A DNA stretch of 64,000 nucleotides from Terrabacter terrigena (GTDB taxonomy: Bacteria; Actinomycetota; Actinomycetes; Actinomycetales; Dermatophilaceae), in contig NZ_JBHTKH010000001.1 in assembly GCF_042676085.1 (NCBI RefSeq), positions 186,001 through 250,000 of the forward strand, written 5' to 3'. The notes beneath the pieces are model-generated. The model saw nothing but the letters and a program-made list of their open reading frames with translations, was not told where the DNA came from and did not search any database. Shown here one piece after another: positions 16,349 through 24,420 of the stretch (within the stretch, counting starts at the first letter, position 1; each line of letters opens with the position of its first letter). The position numbers and the translations under genes were made by a program.

Positions 16349-16723
16349 TCAGCTCTTCGCGCCGGCCTTGGCCGGGATGCTGTCGCGCTTCTCGCGGATC
16401 TTGGCGGCCTTGCCGCGCAGACCGCGGAGGTAGTAGAGCTTCGCGCGGCGCACGTCACCACGGGTGACGACCTCGATCTTGTCGATGACGGGCGTGTGCA
16501 GCGGGAAGGTGCGCTCGACGCCGACGCCGAAGGAGATCTTGCGGACCGTGAAGGTCTCGCCGATGCCGCCGCCGTGACGACGGATCACGATGCCCTGGAA
16601 CACCTGGACACGCGAGCGCGTGCCCTCGATGACCTTGACGTGGACCTTGAGGGTGTCGCCGGCGCGGAACTCGGGAACGTCCGAGCGCAGCGATGCGGCG
16701 TTGATCTCGTCAAACGTGTGCAT
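16349..16723 (-). CDS. rplS: 50S ribosomal protein L19
   Basis: Large-subunit protein at the interface with the 30S subunit. 124 residues, with FRAGDTLKVHVKVIEG, RVQVFQGIVIRRHGGG and the conserved SFGVGVERTFPLHTP and KLYYLRGLRGKAAKI. Full length, followed by an Ala/Lys end. In most bacteria it follows trmD directly; here a rightward transporter gene (16926-17684) sits between trmD and rplS, so rplS has its own promoter region (16724-16925). Confidence 0.98.
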   Translation of the reverse strand: MHTFDEINAASLRSDVPEFRAGDTLKVHVKVIEGTRSRVQVFQGIVIRRHGGGIGETFTVRKISFGVGVERTFPLHTPVIDKIEVVTRGDVRRAKLYYLRGLRGKAAKIREKRDSIPAKAGAKS

Positions 16724-16925
16724 GATTGCTTCGCTTTCTCAGGTGCCACAGGCCACCTCGTCACAATGTGGGTGTCGCGCCCGTCGGGCCACGTGGCCGA
16801 CCGTGTGGTGCTGGTGGGCCAACTCCCCCTGTGGCAGGGGCCGTCGTGTGCCGGACGCAAGGAGCAAGTCTGCCAGAGCGGGCGGCATACCCGAAATCCG
16901 GGAGCCGAGCACCTAGCGTGGGGGC
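16724..16925. promoter_or_regulatory. Divergent spacer with rplS leader hairpin
   Basis: Holds the rplS leader on the minus strand and the start region of the permease on the plus strand. A hairpin pairs CCCCTG (16826-16831) with CAGGGG (16835-16840). CGGCATAC occurs at 16883-16890. No promoter box is clear enough to assign. Confidence 0.4.
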
Positions 16926-17684
16926 GTGGACGTCTCCCCCGGCTGGCCCGTCGTCGTCTGTCTGGTCGTCCTCCTGGCGGTGACCGTCGCCGCCGACCGC
17001 GCGGGACGCATCGACCTGGACCGCCAGGCCGTGCTGGCCGGTGGCCGGGCGGTCGTCCAGCTCACGCTGGTCGCGCTCGTCATCACCGCCGTCGTCGGGT
17101 CGCTGTGGCTCTCGTTCCTCGCGGTGGCGGTCATGTTCACCATGGCGGTCGTCACGACGACGCGCCGGGTCGGGGCGCCGGGCGGCTGGCCGTGGGCGGC
17201 CGCCGCCATGGCGTGCGGGGTCGTGCCCGTGGTCGGCATCGTCCTCGCGACGGGCGCCGTCCCGCTCGCCGGGATCGCCCTGATCCCTGTCGCCGGCATC
17301 GTCATCGGCAACACCATGACCGTGCACACGCTCGTCGGCCGGCGCACCTTCGCGGCGCTGCGCGAGGAGCGGGGGCAGTACGAGGCGGCCCTCTCGCTCG
17401 GGCTGACCTCGAGCCAGGCCATCGACGAGGTCATCGCGCGGCGGGTCCCCGAGGGCATCCTCCCGAGCCTCGACCAGGTGCGCACCTCGGGTGTGGTCAC
17501 ACTCCCCGGTGCGTTCATCGGAGTCATGCTCGGCGGTGGCAGCGCCGTCCAGGCAGCCACCGCGCAGGTGCTCGTGCTCTTCGCGATCATGGCGACGCAG
17601 GCGGTCACGGCCGGGGTGCAGGCGGCCCTCATCCGGCGCCGGCTGCTCCTGCCCGACGACCTGCGCGACGGGCTGCCCGTGTGA
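16926..17684 (+). CDS. UPF0014/FetB-family ABC transporter permease
   Basis: About 252 residues with about six membrane helices. The conserved UPF0014 core is visible: IPVAGIVIGNTMTVHTL, then GQYEAALSLGLTSSQAI and the loop IPSLDQVRTSGVVTLPGAFIGVMLGG. FetB of E. coli is the membrane half of an iron exporter that works with the ATPase FetA. No FetA-like gene is next to it in the window, so the ATPase must be elsewhere or absent. The gene is the only rightward gene between trmD and rplS and looks like an insertion into the ancestral rimM-trmD-rplS order. Confidence 0.82.
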   Translation: MDVSPGWPVVVCLVVLLAVTVAADRAGRIDLDRQAVLAGGRAVVQLTLVALVITAVVGSLWLSFLAVAVMFTMAVVTTTRRVGAPGGWPWAAAAMACGVVPVVGIVLATGAVPLAGIALIPVAGIVIGNTMTVHTLVGRRTFAALREERGQYEAALSLGLTSSQAIDEVIARRVPEGILPSLDQVRTSGVVTLPGAFIGVMLGGGSAVQAATAQVLVLFAIMATQAVTAGVQAALIRRRLLLPDDLRDGLPV

Positions 17685-17702
17685 ACGAGGGGGCGGCCGA
17701 CG

Positions 17703-18926
17703 TCAACGACGCCGCTTGACGAGGGTGACGGCGCCCGGGACGGGAGGCACCGCATCGGTGAAGCGGTAGCCGGCCTTCTTGTAGAGGCGGAGGTTGTCGG
17801 CGCTCTTCGCCCCGGTGTGCAGGGAGAACGTGCGTATGCCGTCGGGCGCGGTCGACTCGGCGTGCTCGAGGAGGCGCCGGCCGAGTCCGCGGCCCTGCAG
17901 GTCGGGCGCGACGCACAGGCGGCCGATGTGCCAGTCGTCGCCGTGCCGCGACGTGCGCACCGCGCCGACGAGGCGGCCGGCGCGGCGCGCCACCCACGTC
18001 CGGGTCGTGTCGAGGCTGGCGCGGACGTCGTCGAGACTCTCGCGCAACGCGGGGATCTCGAGGGTGTCGTTGGCCAGCGCCTCCTGCACCCAGCACGCCC
18101 GCATGAGCAGCGCCAGCTCGGGCACGTCGCCGGCGGTGGCGGCAGTGATCTCGATGTCACCGTCGCCGTGCGAGGCGTGCAGCAGGTCGGGGCGGCGGGC
18201 CGCCGTGCGGGCCAGCCGCTGCTCGTGCCGCCAGGCGGCGATGGCGCCGTGGTTGCCCGAGAGCAGCACCTCGGGCACGTCCCGGCCGTTCCAGGTGCGC
18301 GGCTTCGTGTAGATGGGGTACTCGAGGAGGCCGTCCTCGTGGGACTCCTCGACGAGCGACTCGGCGTTGCCGATGACGCCGGGAACGAGCCGTCCGACTG
18401 CCTCGACGATGGCCAGGACCGCCACCTCACCGCCGTTGAGCACGTAGTCGCCGAGGCTCACGACCGACACCTCGAGGCCGAGGTCCTCGCGGGCGTGCTC
18501 GTAGACGCGCTCGTCGATGCCCTCGTAGCGCCCGCAGGCGAAGGCGAGCCACGGCTCGCGCGCGAGCTCGCGCGCGAGGGCCTGGGTGAACGGCTGCCCG
18601 CCCGGCCCGGGAACGACGAGGCGCGGCTTGGTCGACGGATCACCTTGTGCGACGACGTGGCCGAGAGCCTCGGCCCATGGCTGCGGCTTCATGACCATGC
18701 CTGCTCCCCCGCCGTACGGGGTGTCGTCGACGGTGCGGTGCCTGTCGTGCGTGTGGTCGCGCAGGTCGTGCACGCGGACGTCGAGCAGCCCGTCCTGGCG
18801 GGCCTTGCCGATGAGCGACAGGTCGAGCGCAGCAAGGTAGTCGGGAAAGATCGAGACGACGTCGATACGCATCGCGGGACCCGGGACCCCTTCGAGCGCA
18901 GGCGAGTCGGACGACGAGCGGGTCAC
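17703..18926 (-). CDS. trmD: tRNA (guanine37-N1)-methyltransferase fused to a GNAT acetyltransferase
   Basis: N-terminal TrmD (about residues 19-250) makes m1G37 in tRNA, which prevents +1 frameshifting. Motifs: MRIDVVSIFPDY, DDTPYGGGAGMVMKP, LAFACGRYEGIDERV, the knot segment LGDYVLNGGEVAVLA and VLLSGNHGAIAAWR. TrmD normally ends near 240-270 residues. Here another 150 residues follow with acetyltransferase features: RLVGAVRTSRHGD, CVAPDLQGRGLGRRLLEHAE (acetyl-CoA loop with RGLGRR) and SADNLRLYKKAGY. No stop or frameshift separates the parts. The GTG start overlaps the rimM stop (GTGA); an inner start at MRIDVVS is possible. The acetyl acceptor is unknown. Confidence 0.93.
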   Translation of the reverse strand: MTRSSSDSPALEGVPGPAMRIDVVSIFPDYLAALDLSLIGKARQDGLLDVRVHDLRDHTHDRHRTVDDTPYGGGAGMVMKPQPWAEALGHVVAQGDPSTKPRLVVPGPGGQPFTQALARELAREPWLAFACGRYEGIDERVYEHAREDLGLEVSVVSLGDYVLNGGEVAVLAIVEAVGRLVPGVIGNAESLVEESHEDGLLEYPIYTKPRTWNGRDVPEVLLSGNHGAIAAWRHEQRLARTAARRPDLLHASHGDGDIEITAATAGDVPELALLMRACWVQEALANDTLEIPALRESLDDVRASLDTTRTWVARRAGRLVGAVRTSRHGDDWHIGRLCVAPDLQGRGLGRRLLEHAESTAPDGIRTFSLHTGAKSADNLRLYKKAGYRFTDAVPPVPGAVTLVKRRR

Positions 18927-19456
18927 TCGCTGCCCTCGCGGTAGAGGTCGTAGAGGCCCGGAGGCGCGTCGACGACGACGTGGTCGTCGGCCACCGTCGG
19001 CACGATGCGCTTGACGAAGGGGACGTATGCCGTGACGCCGTCGGTGAGCGTGACGACGAGGCGGTCCTGGGCAGCGCCGATCTCGAGCCCGCTGACCGTG
19101 CCGACCGGCTCGCCTGCAGGGTCGCGCACCTCGAGCCCGACGAGGTCCTCCTCGTAGTAGGCGTCGTCGTCGTCGTCCACCTTCGGCCCCGAACCGGGCA
19201 GCACCAGCCTCGTGCCGCGCAGTCCCTCGGCGCCGGTGCGGTCGGGGATCTCCTCGAACGTGAGGAGCCAGATGCCCCGGTGCACGCGCGTCGAGGCGAT
19301 GGTCAGTGCCGTCGGCACACCGGAGCCCGGCTCGGCCTCGGTGGCCACGACCGTGCCGGGCGCGAAACGCGACTCTGGGTCGTCGGTGTGCAGCTGCACG
19401 GTGACCTCGCCACGTAGTCCGTGGGGCTTGCCGATGCGGGCGAGGACGACGTTCAT
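18923..19456 (-). CDS. rimM: 16S rRNA processing protein RimM
   Basis: Assembly factor for the 30S head that binds S19. 177 residues: N-terminal VVLARIGKPHGLRGEVTVQLHTD is the RimM signature, and the C-terminal PRC-barrel has YYEEDLVGLEVRDPAGEPVG, then LVVTLTDGVTAYVPFVKRIVP and VVDAPPGLYDL. Complete. It overlaps trmD by 4 bases and lies 153 bases after khpA, with a strong hairpin in that gap, so expression of rimM-trmD may be partly separate from rpsP-khpA. Confidence 0.96.
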   Translation of the reverse strand: MNVVLARIGKPHGLRGEVTVQLHTDDPESRFAPGTVVATEAEPGSGVPTALTIASTRVHRGIWLLTFEEIPDRTGAEGLRGTRLVLPGSGPKVDDDDDAYYEEDLVGLEVRDPAGEPVGTVSGLEIGAAQDRLVVTLTDGVTAYVPFVKRIVPTVADDHVVVDAPPGLYDLYREGSE

Positions 19457-19548
19457 GGCCCGAATCCTCTCAGGTTTGGCGGTGGCCGGGGCACGCGCCC
19501 GGCGCCCGGGGACTGCACCGACGGCATACGCGATCGGTGGCTCAGACG

Positions 19549-19586
19549 GCAGTGGGGCACCCCGGTCACCCGGGATGCCCCACTGC
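19549..19586. terminator. Long hairpin between khpA and rimM
   Basis: Eleven base pairs join 19549-19559 with 19576-19586; after one C/A mismatch five more pairs join 19561-19565 with 19570-19574 around a 4-base loop. It follows the rpsP-khpA pair on the minus strand and precedes rimM. No U tract; either a terminator or an attenuator allowing partial read-through. Confidence 0.65.
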
Positions 19587-19609
19587 GCTGGCGTTCTCTC
19601 GGCGGTCGC

Positions 19610-19852
19610 TCAGCGGACGCGGTCGGTGTCGACGATGTCGACCCGGACGTTGCTGTTTCCCGCGAGGGCCCCGACGACGGTGCGCAGCGCGCTCGCCGTG
19701 CGGCCGGAGCGGCCGATGACGCGGCCGAGGTCGTCGGGGTGCACCCGGACCTCGAGCAGCTCACCGCGGCGCAGCTCCTTGCGGCGCACGACGACGTCCT
19801 CGTCGTGGTCGACGATGCCCTTGACGAGGTGCTCGAGCGCCTCCTCGAGCAT
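19610..19852 (-). CDS. khpA: KH-domain RNA-binding protein KhpA
   Basis: 80-residue type II KH protein. The RNA-binding GXXG loop is GRSG within DDLGRVIGRSGRTASAL, preceded by LLEVRVHPDD. KhpA pairs with KhpB/Jag in other Gram-positives and binds many transcripts. It sits 2 bases after rpsP, the standard rpsP-khpA-rimM-trmD order of actinobacteria and firmicutes. Confidence 0.95.
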   Translation of the reverse strand: MLEEALEHLVKGIVDHDEDVVVRRKELRRGELLEVRVHPDDLGRVIGRSGRTASALRTVVGALAGNSNVRVDIVDTDRVR

Positions 19853-19854
19853 GC

Positions 19855-20346
19855 TCAGGACTCGCTCTTCTCGGCGTCCGTCGCCTCGGCCGCAGGCGCG
19901 TCGGCCTTCTCGTCGGCCTTCTCGTCGGCCTTGGGCTCGGCCTTCTCGTCGGCCTTCTCGTCGGCCTTGGGCTCGGCCTTCTTGGCGGCCTTCTTCCGGG
20001 GCGTGGTCGCACCCTCGGAACCGGCGTCGGTCTTGCCACCGGCGGCGGCGACGGCGGCCTCGTAGAGGTCCTTCTTCGAGGTCTTGGCCTCCTTGGTCTC
20101 GACCTTGCCCGCGTCGACGAGCTTGATGAGGGCGGCGACGGCCTCGGTGGGCTGGGCGCCCTGGCTCAGCCAGTAGTGCGCGCGCTCGATGTCGATGTCG
20201 ATGAGCGACGGCTGCTCGGTGGGGTGGTACTTGCCGATCTCCTCGATGGCCCGGCCATCGCGCTTGGTGCGCGAGTCCATGACGACGACGCGGTAGAACG
20301 GTGCACGGATCTTGCCCATGCGCTTCAGACGGATCTTGACGGCCAC
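19855..20346 (-). CDS. rpsP: 30S ribosomal protein S16 with charged repeat tail
   Basis: Small-subunit protein S16; the first 80 or so residues (KIRLKRMGKIRAPFYRVVVM, ERAHYWLSQGAQPTEAV) are the conserved fold. The rest, about 80 residues, is a Lys/Ala/Glu/Asp tail with two exact 12-residue units of the type AEPKADEKADEK. Tails on S16 occur in actinobacteria but vary in length. The spacer upstream (20347-20518) should carry the operon promoter; CAGAAT on the minus strand near 20470 may be the -10, with no clear -35. Confidence 0.97.
   Translation of the reverse strand: MAVKIRLKRMGKIRAPFYRVVVMDSRTKRDGRAIEEIGKYHPTEQPSLIDIDIERAHYWLSQGAQPTEAVAALIKLVDAGKVETKEAKTSKKDLYEAAVAAAGGKTDAGSEGATTPRKKAAKKAEPKADEKADEKAEPKADEKADEKADAPAAEATDAEKSES
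19907..19978. repeat. Exact 36-bp tandem duplication inside rpsP
   Basis: Positions 19907-19942 and 19943-19978 are identical over 36 bases and encode a repeated 12-residue unit in the S16 tail. The absence of even silent differences points to a recent duplication or active homogenisation. Confidence 0.9.
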
Positions 20347-20518
20347 TGTGGCGGTCTCCTCAACCAGTAGTGAGCGCGGCGAGACCGGCTGGGTTCAGCC
20401 GGGGTGCCGACGCTCGGTGTGTAGGCGTCCGGTCCAGCCGAGAGGGGGCCGGACGGGTACAGCCCTCCATTCTGCCAGACGTGAGGGGATGCTCCGGACA
20501 CGACCGTCGCCGCCCGGC

Positions 20519-21448
20519 TCAGGCGAACGCGGCCCGCACCGCGAGGGCGTGCCGCACGACCGTGCTCCTCGGCAGGTCGAACGCCGGGTCGAGGTGCGGC
20601 ACGGCGGACGGGTCGAACCCCGCTCGGGCAAGGCCCATTCGCAGCTCCGGGGCGCTTGCTCTGACCTCGACCACCCCGCCGATGGGCGACGCCCGGAGGA
20701 GCTCGAACAAGGCGGACGGGTTCTCGACCGTGCTGGAGGAGTACAGCGGGATCCCGAGCTCGGCCGCCACAGCCGCCCCGATGCTCGTGCCGCGCGAGGC
20801 GGCGTCGAAGCCGGGTGCGCCGGTGACGACGCAGGCGATGCGCCGGTGGCTCTGGGACCGGTAGGGCACGGCCGGCCAGTCCGACGAGAGGATCGTGAAG
20901 CGCTCGTGGTCGCGCCAGTCGCGCCGGCCGTCGGGCCCCGGCAGGTGCAGGAAGTCCCGCGAGAAGCCCTCGTGGACGAACCCCAGCGACCGGACGAGGC
21001 CGGCGGAGCGGTGGTTCGCCGGCTGGATGTTGGCCTCGAGGCGGTGCAGTCCCATGCCGTGCGGCTCGTCGTCGAAGGCGATGCCGACCGTCAGCCGCAG
21101 CCCCTCGGAGAAGAGGCCGCGACCGGCATACGGGTCGTAGGAGTCGTAGCCGATGGTGGCGCTGCGGAAGGCACCACCGACGACGTTGGCGACGTTGATG
21201 CGCCCGACGAGGCCGTGCGAACCCTCGGGGTCGAGGGCGTGGACCATGAAGGTGCGGTAGGTGGGCGACTGGTTCTCGAGCACCACGGGCAGGTTGTGCG
21301 GGTTGGGGATCGCGAAGTCGGAGAGCCGGCGCTCCGACCGTGTCACGGCATCGGCGTACGCCGCCGCGTCGGCCTGGGTGGGCGGGCGCACCTCGACGCG
21401 CTCCCCCACTGCCGTGAGGGGCGCGACGGCATCGGGGTCAGCGGACAA
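20519..21448 (-). CDS. RimJ/RimL-type GNAT acetyltransferase with extra C-terminal domain
   Basis: Residues about 13-190 form a GNAT domain of the RimJ/RimL type: VEVRPPTQADAAAYADAV, GLVGRINVANVVGGAFRSA, IGYDSYDPYAGRGLFSEGL (acetyl-CoA loop) and HRLEANIQPANHRSAGLVRSLGF. These enzymes acetylate N-termini of proteins or small amines. The last 110 residues are extra: CVVTGAPGF, then a Gly/Thr turn, AAVAAELGIPLYSSSTVENP and ASPIGGVVEV, recalling a nucleotide-kinase P-loop fold whose Walker A lacks the lysine. Start uncertain: TTG 21448 overlaps the amidohydrolase stop; GTG 21409 is the alternative. Confidence 0.72.
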   Translation of the reverse strand: MSADPDAVAPLTAVGERVEVRPPTQADAAAYADAVTRSERRLSDFAIPNPHNLPVVLENQSPTYRTFMVHALDPEGSHGLVGRINVANVVGGAFRSATIGYDSYDPYAGRGLFSEGLRLTVGIAFDDEPHGMGLHRLEANIQPANHRSAGLVRSLGFVHEGFSRDFLHLPGPDGRRDWRDHERFTILSSDWPAVPYRSQSHRRIACVVTGAPGFDAASRGTSIGAAVAAELGIPLYSSSTVENPSALFELLRASPIGGVVEVRASAPELRMGLARAGFDPSAVPHLDPAFDLPRSTVVRHALAVRAAFA

Positions 21449-22526
21449 CGCGACCCCGCAGGACCACTCCGAGCGGGTCGGCGACGGTGGTGACGTCGGC
21501 GCGCGGATCGGACGCATACACCACGAGGTCGGCGTCCTCGCCCTCGACGAGGCCGGGCCGACCGAGCCACTCGCGCGCCCCCCACGTCGCGGCGGACACG
21601 ACCTCGACGTTGCTGAGTCCGGCCTTCGTCAGCTCGACCATCTCCTGGGCGACGAGGCCGTGCGGCAGGCTGCCGCCGGCGTCGGTGCCGACGTAGATGG
21701 GCACGCCGGCCTCGTGGGCCGCCCCGATGGTCGCGTAGCGCCGCTCGTGGAGATCGAGCATGTGGCGGTGGTAGTCGGGGAACTTCGCCTGAGCAGGCGC
21801 GGCGAGGTCGGGGAACTGGGCGATGTTGACGAGGGTCGGCACGATGGCGATGCCCTGGGCGGCGAAGGTGTCGATGGAGTCCTCGCGCAGCCCGGTGGCG
21901 TGCTCGATGCAGTCGATGCCCGCGGCGGCGAGGTCGCGCAGGGACTCCTCGCCGAAGCAGTGGGCGGTGACTCGGACGCCCTCCTCGTGGGCGGCCGCGA
22001 CGGCGTCGGCGACGACCTGCCGCGACCAGCTCGGCGCGAGGTCGCCCACTTCGCGGTCGATCCAGTCACCGACGAGCTTGACCCAGCCATCGCCCCGGTG
22101 CGCCTCGAGGCGGACGTGGCGGACGAGCTCGTCCTCCTCGACCTCGTGCGCGTAGTTGCGGATGTAGCGACGGGTGCGAGCGATGTGCCGCCCGGCGCGG
22201 ATGATCTTCGGCAGGTCCTCGCGCTCGTCGACCCACCGGGTGTCGCCGGGCTGGCCGGCATCGCGGATGAGCAGCGTGCCCCGGTCGCGGTCGGTCAGGG
22301 CCTGCTGCTCCGCCTCGTCGCGCGGCACCTCGCCGTGGGGTCCGAGCCCGACGTGGCAGTGCGCGTCGACGAGCCCCGGGAGCACCCAGCCCTCGAGCGT
22401 CTGCTCGTCGGACCTGTCGGTCGGCGAGGTGAACGACACCCGGCCACCCACGACCCACAGCTCGTCGACGATCTCGTCGGGTCCGACGAGCACGTGACCG
22501 CGGACGTGGAGCACCGGTGCACTCAT
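21438..22526 (-). CDS. Metal-dependent amidohydrolase (imidazolonepropionase-like)
   Basis: Cytoplasmic amidohydrolase-superfamily enzyme, 362 residues. Metal ligands are visible: DAHCHVG (H-x-H), the Lys in GWVKLVGDWID, His in RVTAHCFGEES, His in DCIEHATGL and Asp in VGTDAGGSLPHG. This matches the imidazolonepropionase/prolidase-like subgroup, whose actinobacterial members have unclear substrates. ATG 22526 starts MSAPVLHVRGHV, in line with the small N-terminal beta-sandwich. It lies 10 bases downstream of an alpha/beta hydrolase and overlaps the GNAT gene downstream, so the three are likely one operon. Confidence 0.82.
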   Translation of the reverse strand: MSAPVLHVRGHVLVGPDEIVDELWVVGGRVSFTSPTDRSDEQTLEGWVLPGLVDAHCHVGLGPHGEVPRDEAEQQALTDRDRGTLLIRDAGQPGDTRWVDEREDLPKIIRAGRHIARTRRYIRNYAHEVEEDELVRHVRLEAHRGDGWVKLVGDWIDREVGDLAPSWSRQVVADAVAAAHEEGVRVTAHCFGEESLRDLAAAGIDCIEHATGLREDSIDTFAAQGIAIVPTLVNIAQFPDLAAPAQAKFPDYHRHMLDLHERRYATIGAAHEAGVPIYVGTDAGGSLPHGLVAQEMVELTKAGLSNVEVVSAATWGAREWLGRPGLVEGEDADLVVYASDPRADVTTVADPLGVVLRGRVVR

Positions 22527-22536
22527 GGCCCCGACC

Positions 22537-23394
22537 CTAGCCGGAGCCGCCCGCGAGGTCGGTGAGGACGTCGGCCCAGTGCGCCATGAGCGTCGCGTGG
22601 TGGCCGGCGCCCTCGTGGACGACGATCCGAGACGTCGGCAGGTGGGCGTGCAGCCATCTGCCGTGCTCGAGGCCGACGACATGGTCGCGGTCGCCGCACC
22701 AGAGCGTCACCGGAGCCGACACGTCGGACAACGCGATGTCCCAGCCTGCGCTGAACGCGAGCGCGTCGCGTGAGGCGCCACGGTAGGACGGGACACCGGG
22801 CCGCCCGGTCGCCGTCCAGGGCTCGAGCACCTCGGATGACACGAGGCTGCCGACCGGCAGCGTCGGTCGCCGGCGCGACCACGCCTCAGGCGGAGCTGCC
22901 GGAAGGGTCGCGGCCGCGTCCTGCAGCGCCACCGCCAGGTCCACGTCACCGGCGAGCGCCGCAACCACGGCGGGCGCTTCGGCGGCTCGGGGGTCGAGCT
23001 CGAGCGCGGGACCGATGCCCGCGACGACCGCGACCGCGCGGACCCGGTCGACGTGTCTCGCTGCCGTCGCGAGGGCGTACGGTCCTCCCCCCGACACCCC
23101 GAGCACGGCGAAGCCGCCGATCGCGAGGTCACCCATGACGTGGGCGGCGTCGTCGGCGACCGTCCTGAGGGTCGTCGGCGCGTCGGTGGAGCCGCCGTAG
23201 CCCGGTCGGGAGAAGGCGACGAGCCGCACCCCGGACCGACGGGCCGCCCCGTCACCGAGCGCGGCCTGGAGGCGCCCGCCCGGCGTGCCGTGGAAGAAGA
23301 GGACCGGCGTCCCGGTCGGGTCGCCGCCCTGCCACACGTCGAGCCGGCGGCCGTCGGGCAGCCGCACCCGGGAGCGCCCGTCGGTGGTGAGCAC
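22537..23394 (-). CDS. Alpha/beta-fold hydrolase
   Basis: 285-residue hydrolase with the oxyanion motif FFHGTPGGR, nucleophile elbow GVSGGGPYAL, acid in WCGDRDHVVG and catalytic His in HEGAGHHATLM. The triad is complete. The HGTPGGR and SRPGYGGS pattern is typical of a large actinobacterial esterase/epoxide-hydrolase-like group, with no substrate that can be assigned. No signal peptide. The GTG start is at 23394; a GTATGCCG word lies 11 bases upstream of it. Confidence 0.82.
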   Translation of the reverse strand: MLTTDGRSRVRLPDGRRLDVWQGGDPTGTPVLFFHGTPGGRLQAALGDGAARRSGVRLVAFSRPGYGGSTDAPTTLRTVADDAAHVMGDLAIGGFAVLGVSGGGPYALATAARHVDRVRAVAVVAGIGPALELDPRAAEAPAVVAALAGDVDLAVALQDAAATLPAAPPEAWSRRRPTLPVGSLVSSEVLEPWTATGRPGVPSYRGASRDALAFSAGWDIALSDVSAPVTLWCGDRDHVVGLEHGRWLHAHLPTSRIVVHEGAGHHATLMAHWADVLTDLAGGSG

Positions 23395-23445
23395 GCACCT
23401 GAGCGTATGCCGCCGGGCTCGTCCCGCACAGGTGCCCGAGGTCGG

Positions 23446-24420
23446 TCAGCCGCGCAGCAGACGGGGCACGGCGACGACGTCCACGAGGGCCGTGCCACGC
23501 AGCACCGTGATCTCCATCGACCGGTCGATCGCCTCGTCGAGCAGGATGCGCTGCAGCGACTGCGCGTCGAAGAGAGCCCGCCCGTCCGCGGCGACGACGA
23601 CGTCGCCGCGCATCAGCCCGGCCCGGTCGGCCGGGCTGCCGGGGACGACCTGCGCGATCCGCAGTGCCGTGCGCCGCCCCAGTCTGGCCGCGACCTCGTC
23701 GGACACGGGGACGGGCGCGGTGACGAGGCCGAGGTAGGCGCGGCGCACGTGGCCGTCCTCGACGAGGGCCTCGATGATGCGCCTGGTCGTGGCGTTGATC
23801 GGCACCGCGAGGCCGAGCCCCACGCCGGCCACGGCCGTGTTCACCCCGACGACCCGGGCACCCGAGTCGGCGAGGGCGCCCCCCGAGTTGCCGGGGTTGA
23901 GCGCGGCGTCGGTCTGGATGACGTCCTCGACGAGGCGTGAAGCGGCGCCGGACCGCGTCGGCAGCGAGCGGCCGAGCGCGCTGACGACACCTGCAGTGAC
24001 ACTGCCCTCGAGGCCGAGCGGGTTGCCGATGGCGACGACGACGTGCCCGACCTCCAGCCGGTCGGCGTCGCCGTACGACGGTGGGGGCGGCAGCGAGCTC
24101 TCCGCGCGCACGACCGCGAGGTCGGACAGCGGGTCGGCCCCGACCAGGTGCACCCGCAGCGACATCCCGTCGGCGAAGTGGGCGGTGCCGCGGTCGACAC
24201 CGTCGACGACGTGGGCGTTGGTCAGGAGCAGTCCGTCCTCGGTGAGCACGACGGCGGAGCCGCCACCCTCGACCGTGCCGCCGCGCGCCGGCCTGCTGAC
24301 GCGCAGACTGGCGACGACCGGGGCCAGTCGCCGCGCCACGGTGCTCACCGCGCGCGAGTAGGCGTCGAGCACCTCGTCGTCGCTCGGCTCAGGAGCGGGC
24401 GGCATCTCGAACGGAGGCAT
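23446..24420 (-). CDS. HtrA-like trypsin/PDZ serine protease without membrane anchor
   Basis: Trypsin-like protease domain (about residues 40-225) with catalytic His in LLTNAHVVDG, Asp in DPLSDLAVVRAE and Ser in NPGNSGGALADSG, then a PDZ domain (about 235-320) with YLGLVTAP and GSPADRAGLMRGDVVVAADG. Actinobacterial HtrA/PepD proteins normally have a cytoplasmic N-terminus and a membrane helix before the protease; here the start MPPFEMPPAPEPSDDEV leads directly into the protease domain with no hydrophobic helix or signal peptide. The start at 24420 has a strong GGGAGG ribosome site, so the anchor is not hidden upstream. A cytoplasmic location is implied. Confidence 0.85.
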   Translation of the reverse strand: MPPFEMPPAPEPSDDEVLDAYSRAVSTVARRLAPVVASLRVSRPARGGTVEGGGSAVVLTEDGLLLTNAHVVDGVDRGTAHFADGMSLRVHLVGADPLSDLAVVRAESSLPPPPSYGDADRLEVGHVVVAIGNPLGLEGSVTAGVVSALGRSLPTRSGAASRLVEDVIQTDAALNPGNSGGALADSGARVVGVNTAVAGVGLGLAVPINATTRRIIEALVEDGHVRRAYLGLVTAPVPVSDEVAARLGRRTALRIAQVVPGSPADRAGLMRGDVVVAADGRALFDAQSLQRILLDEAIDRSMEITVLRGTALVDVVAVPRLLRG

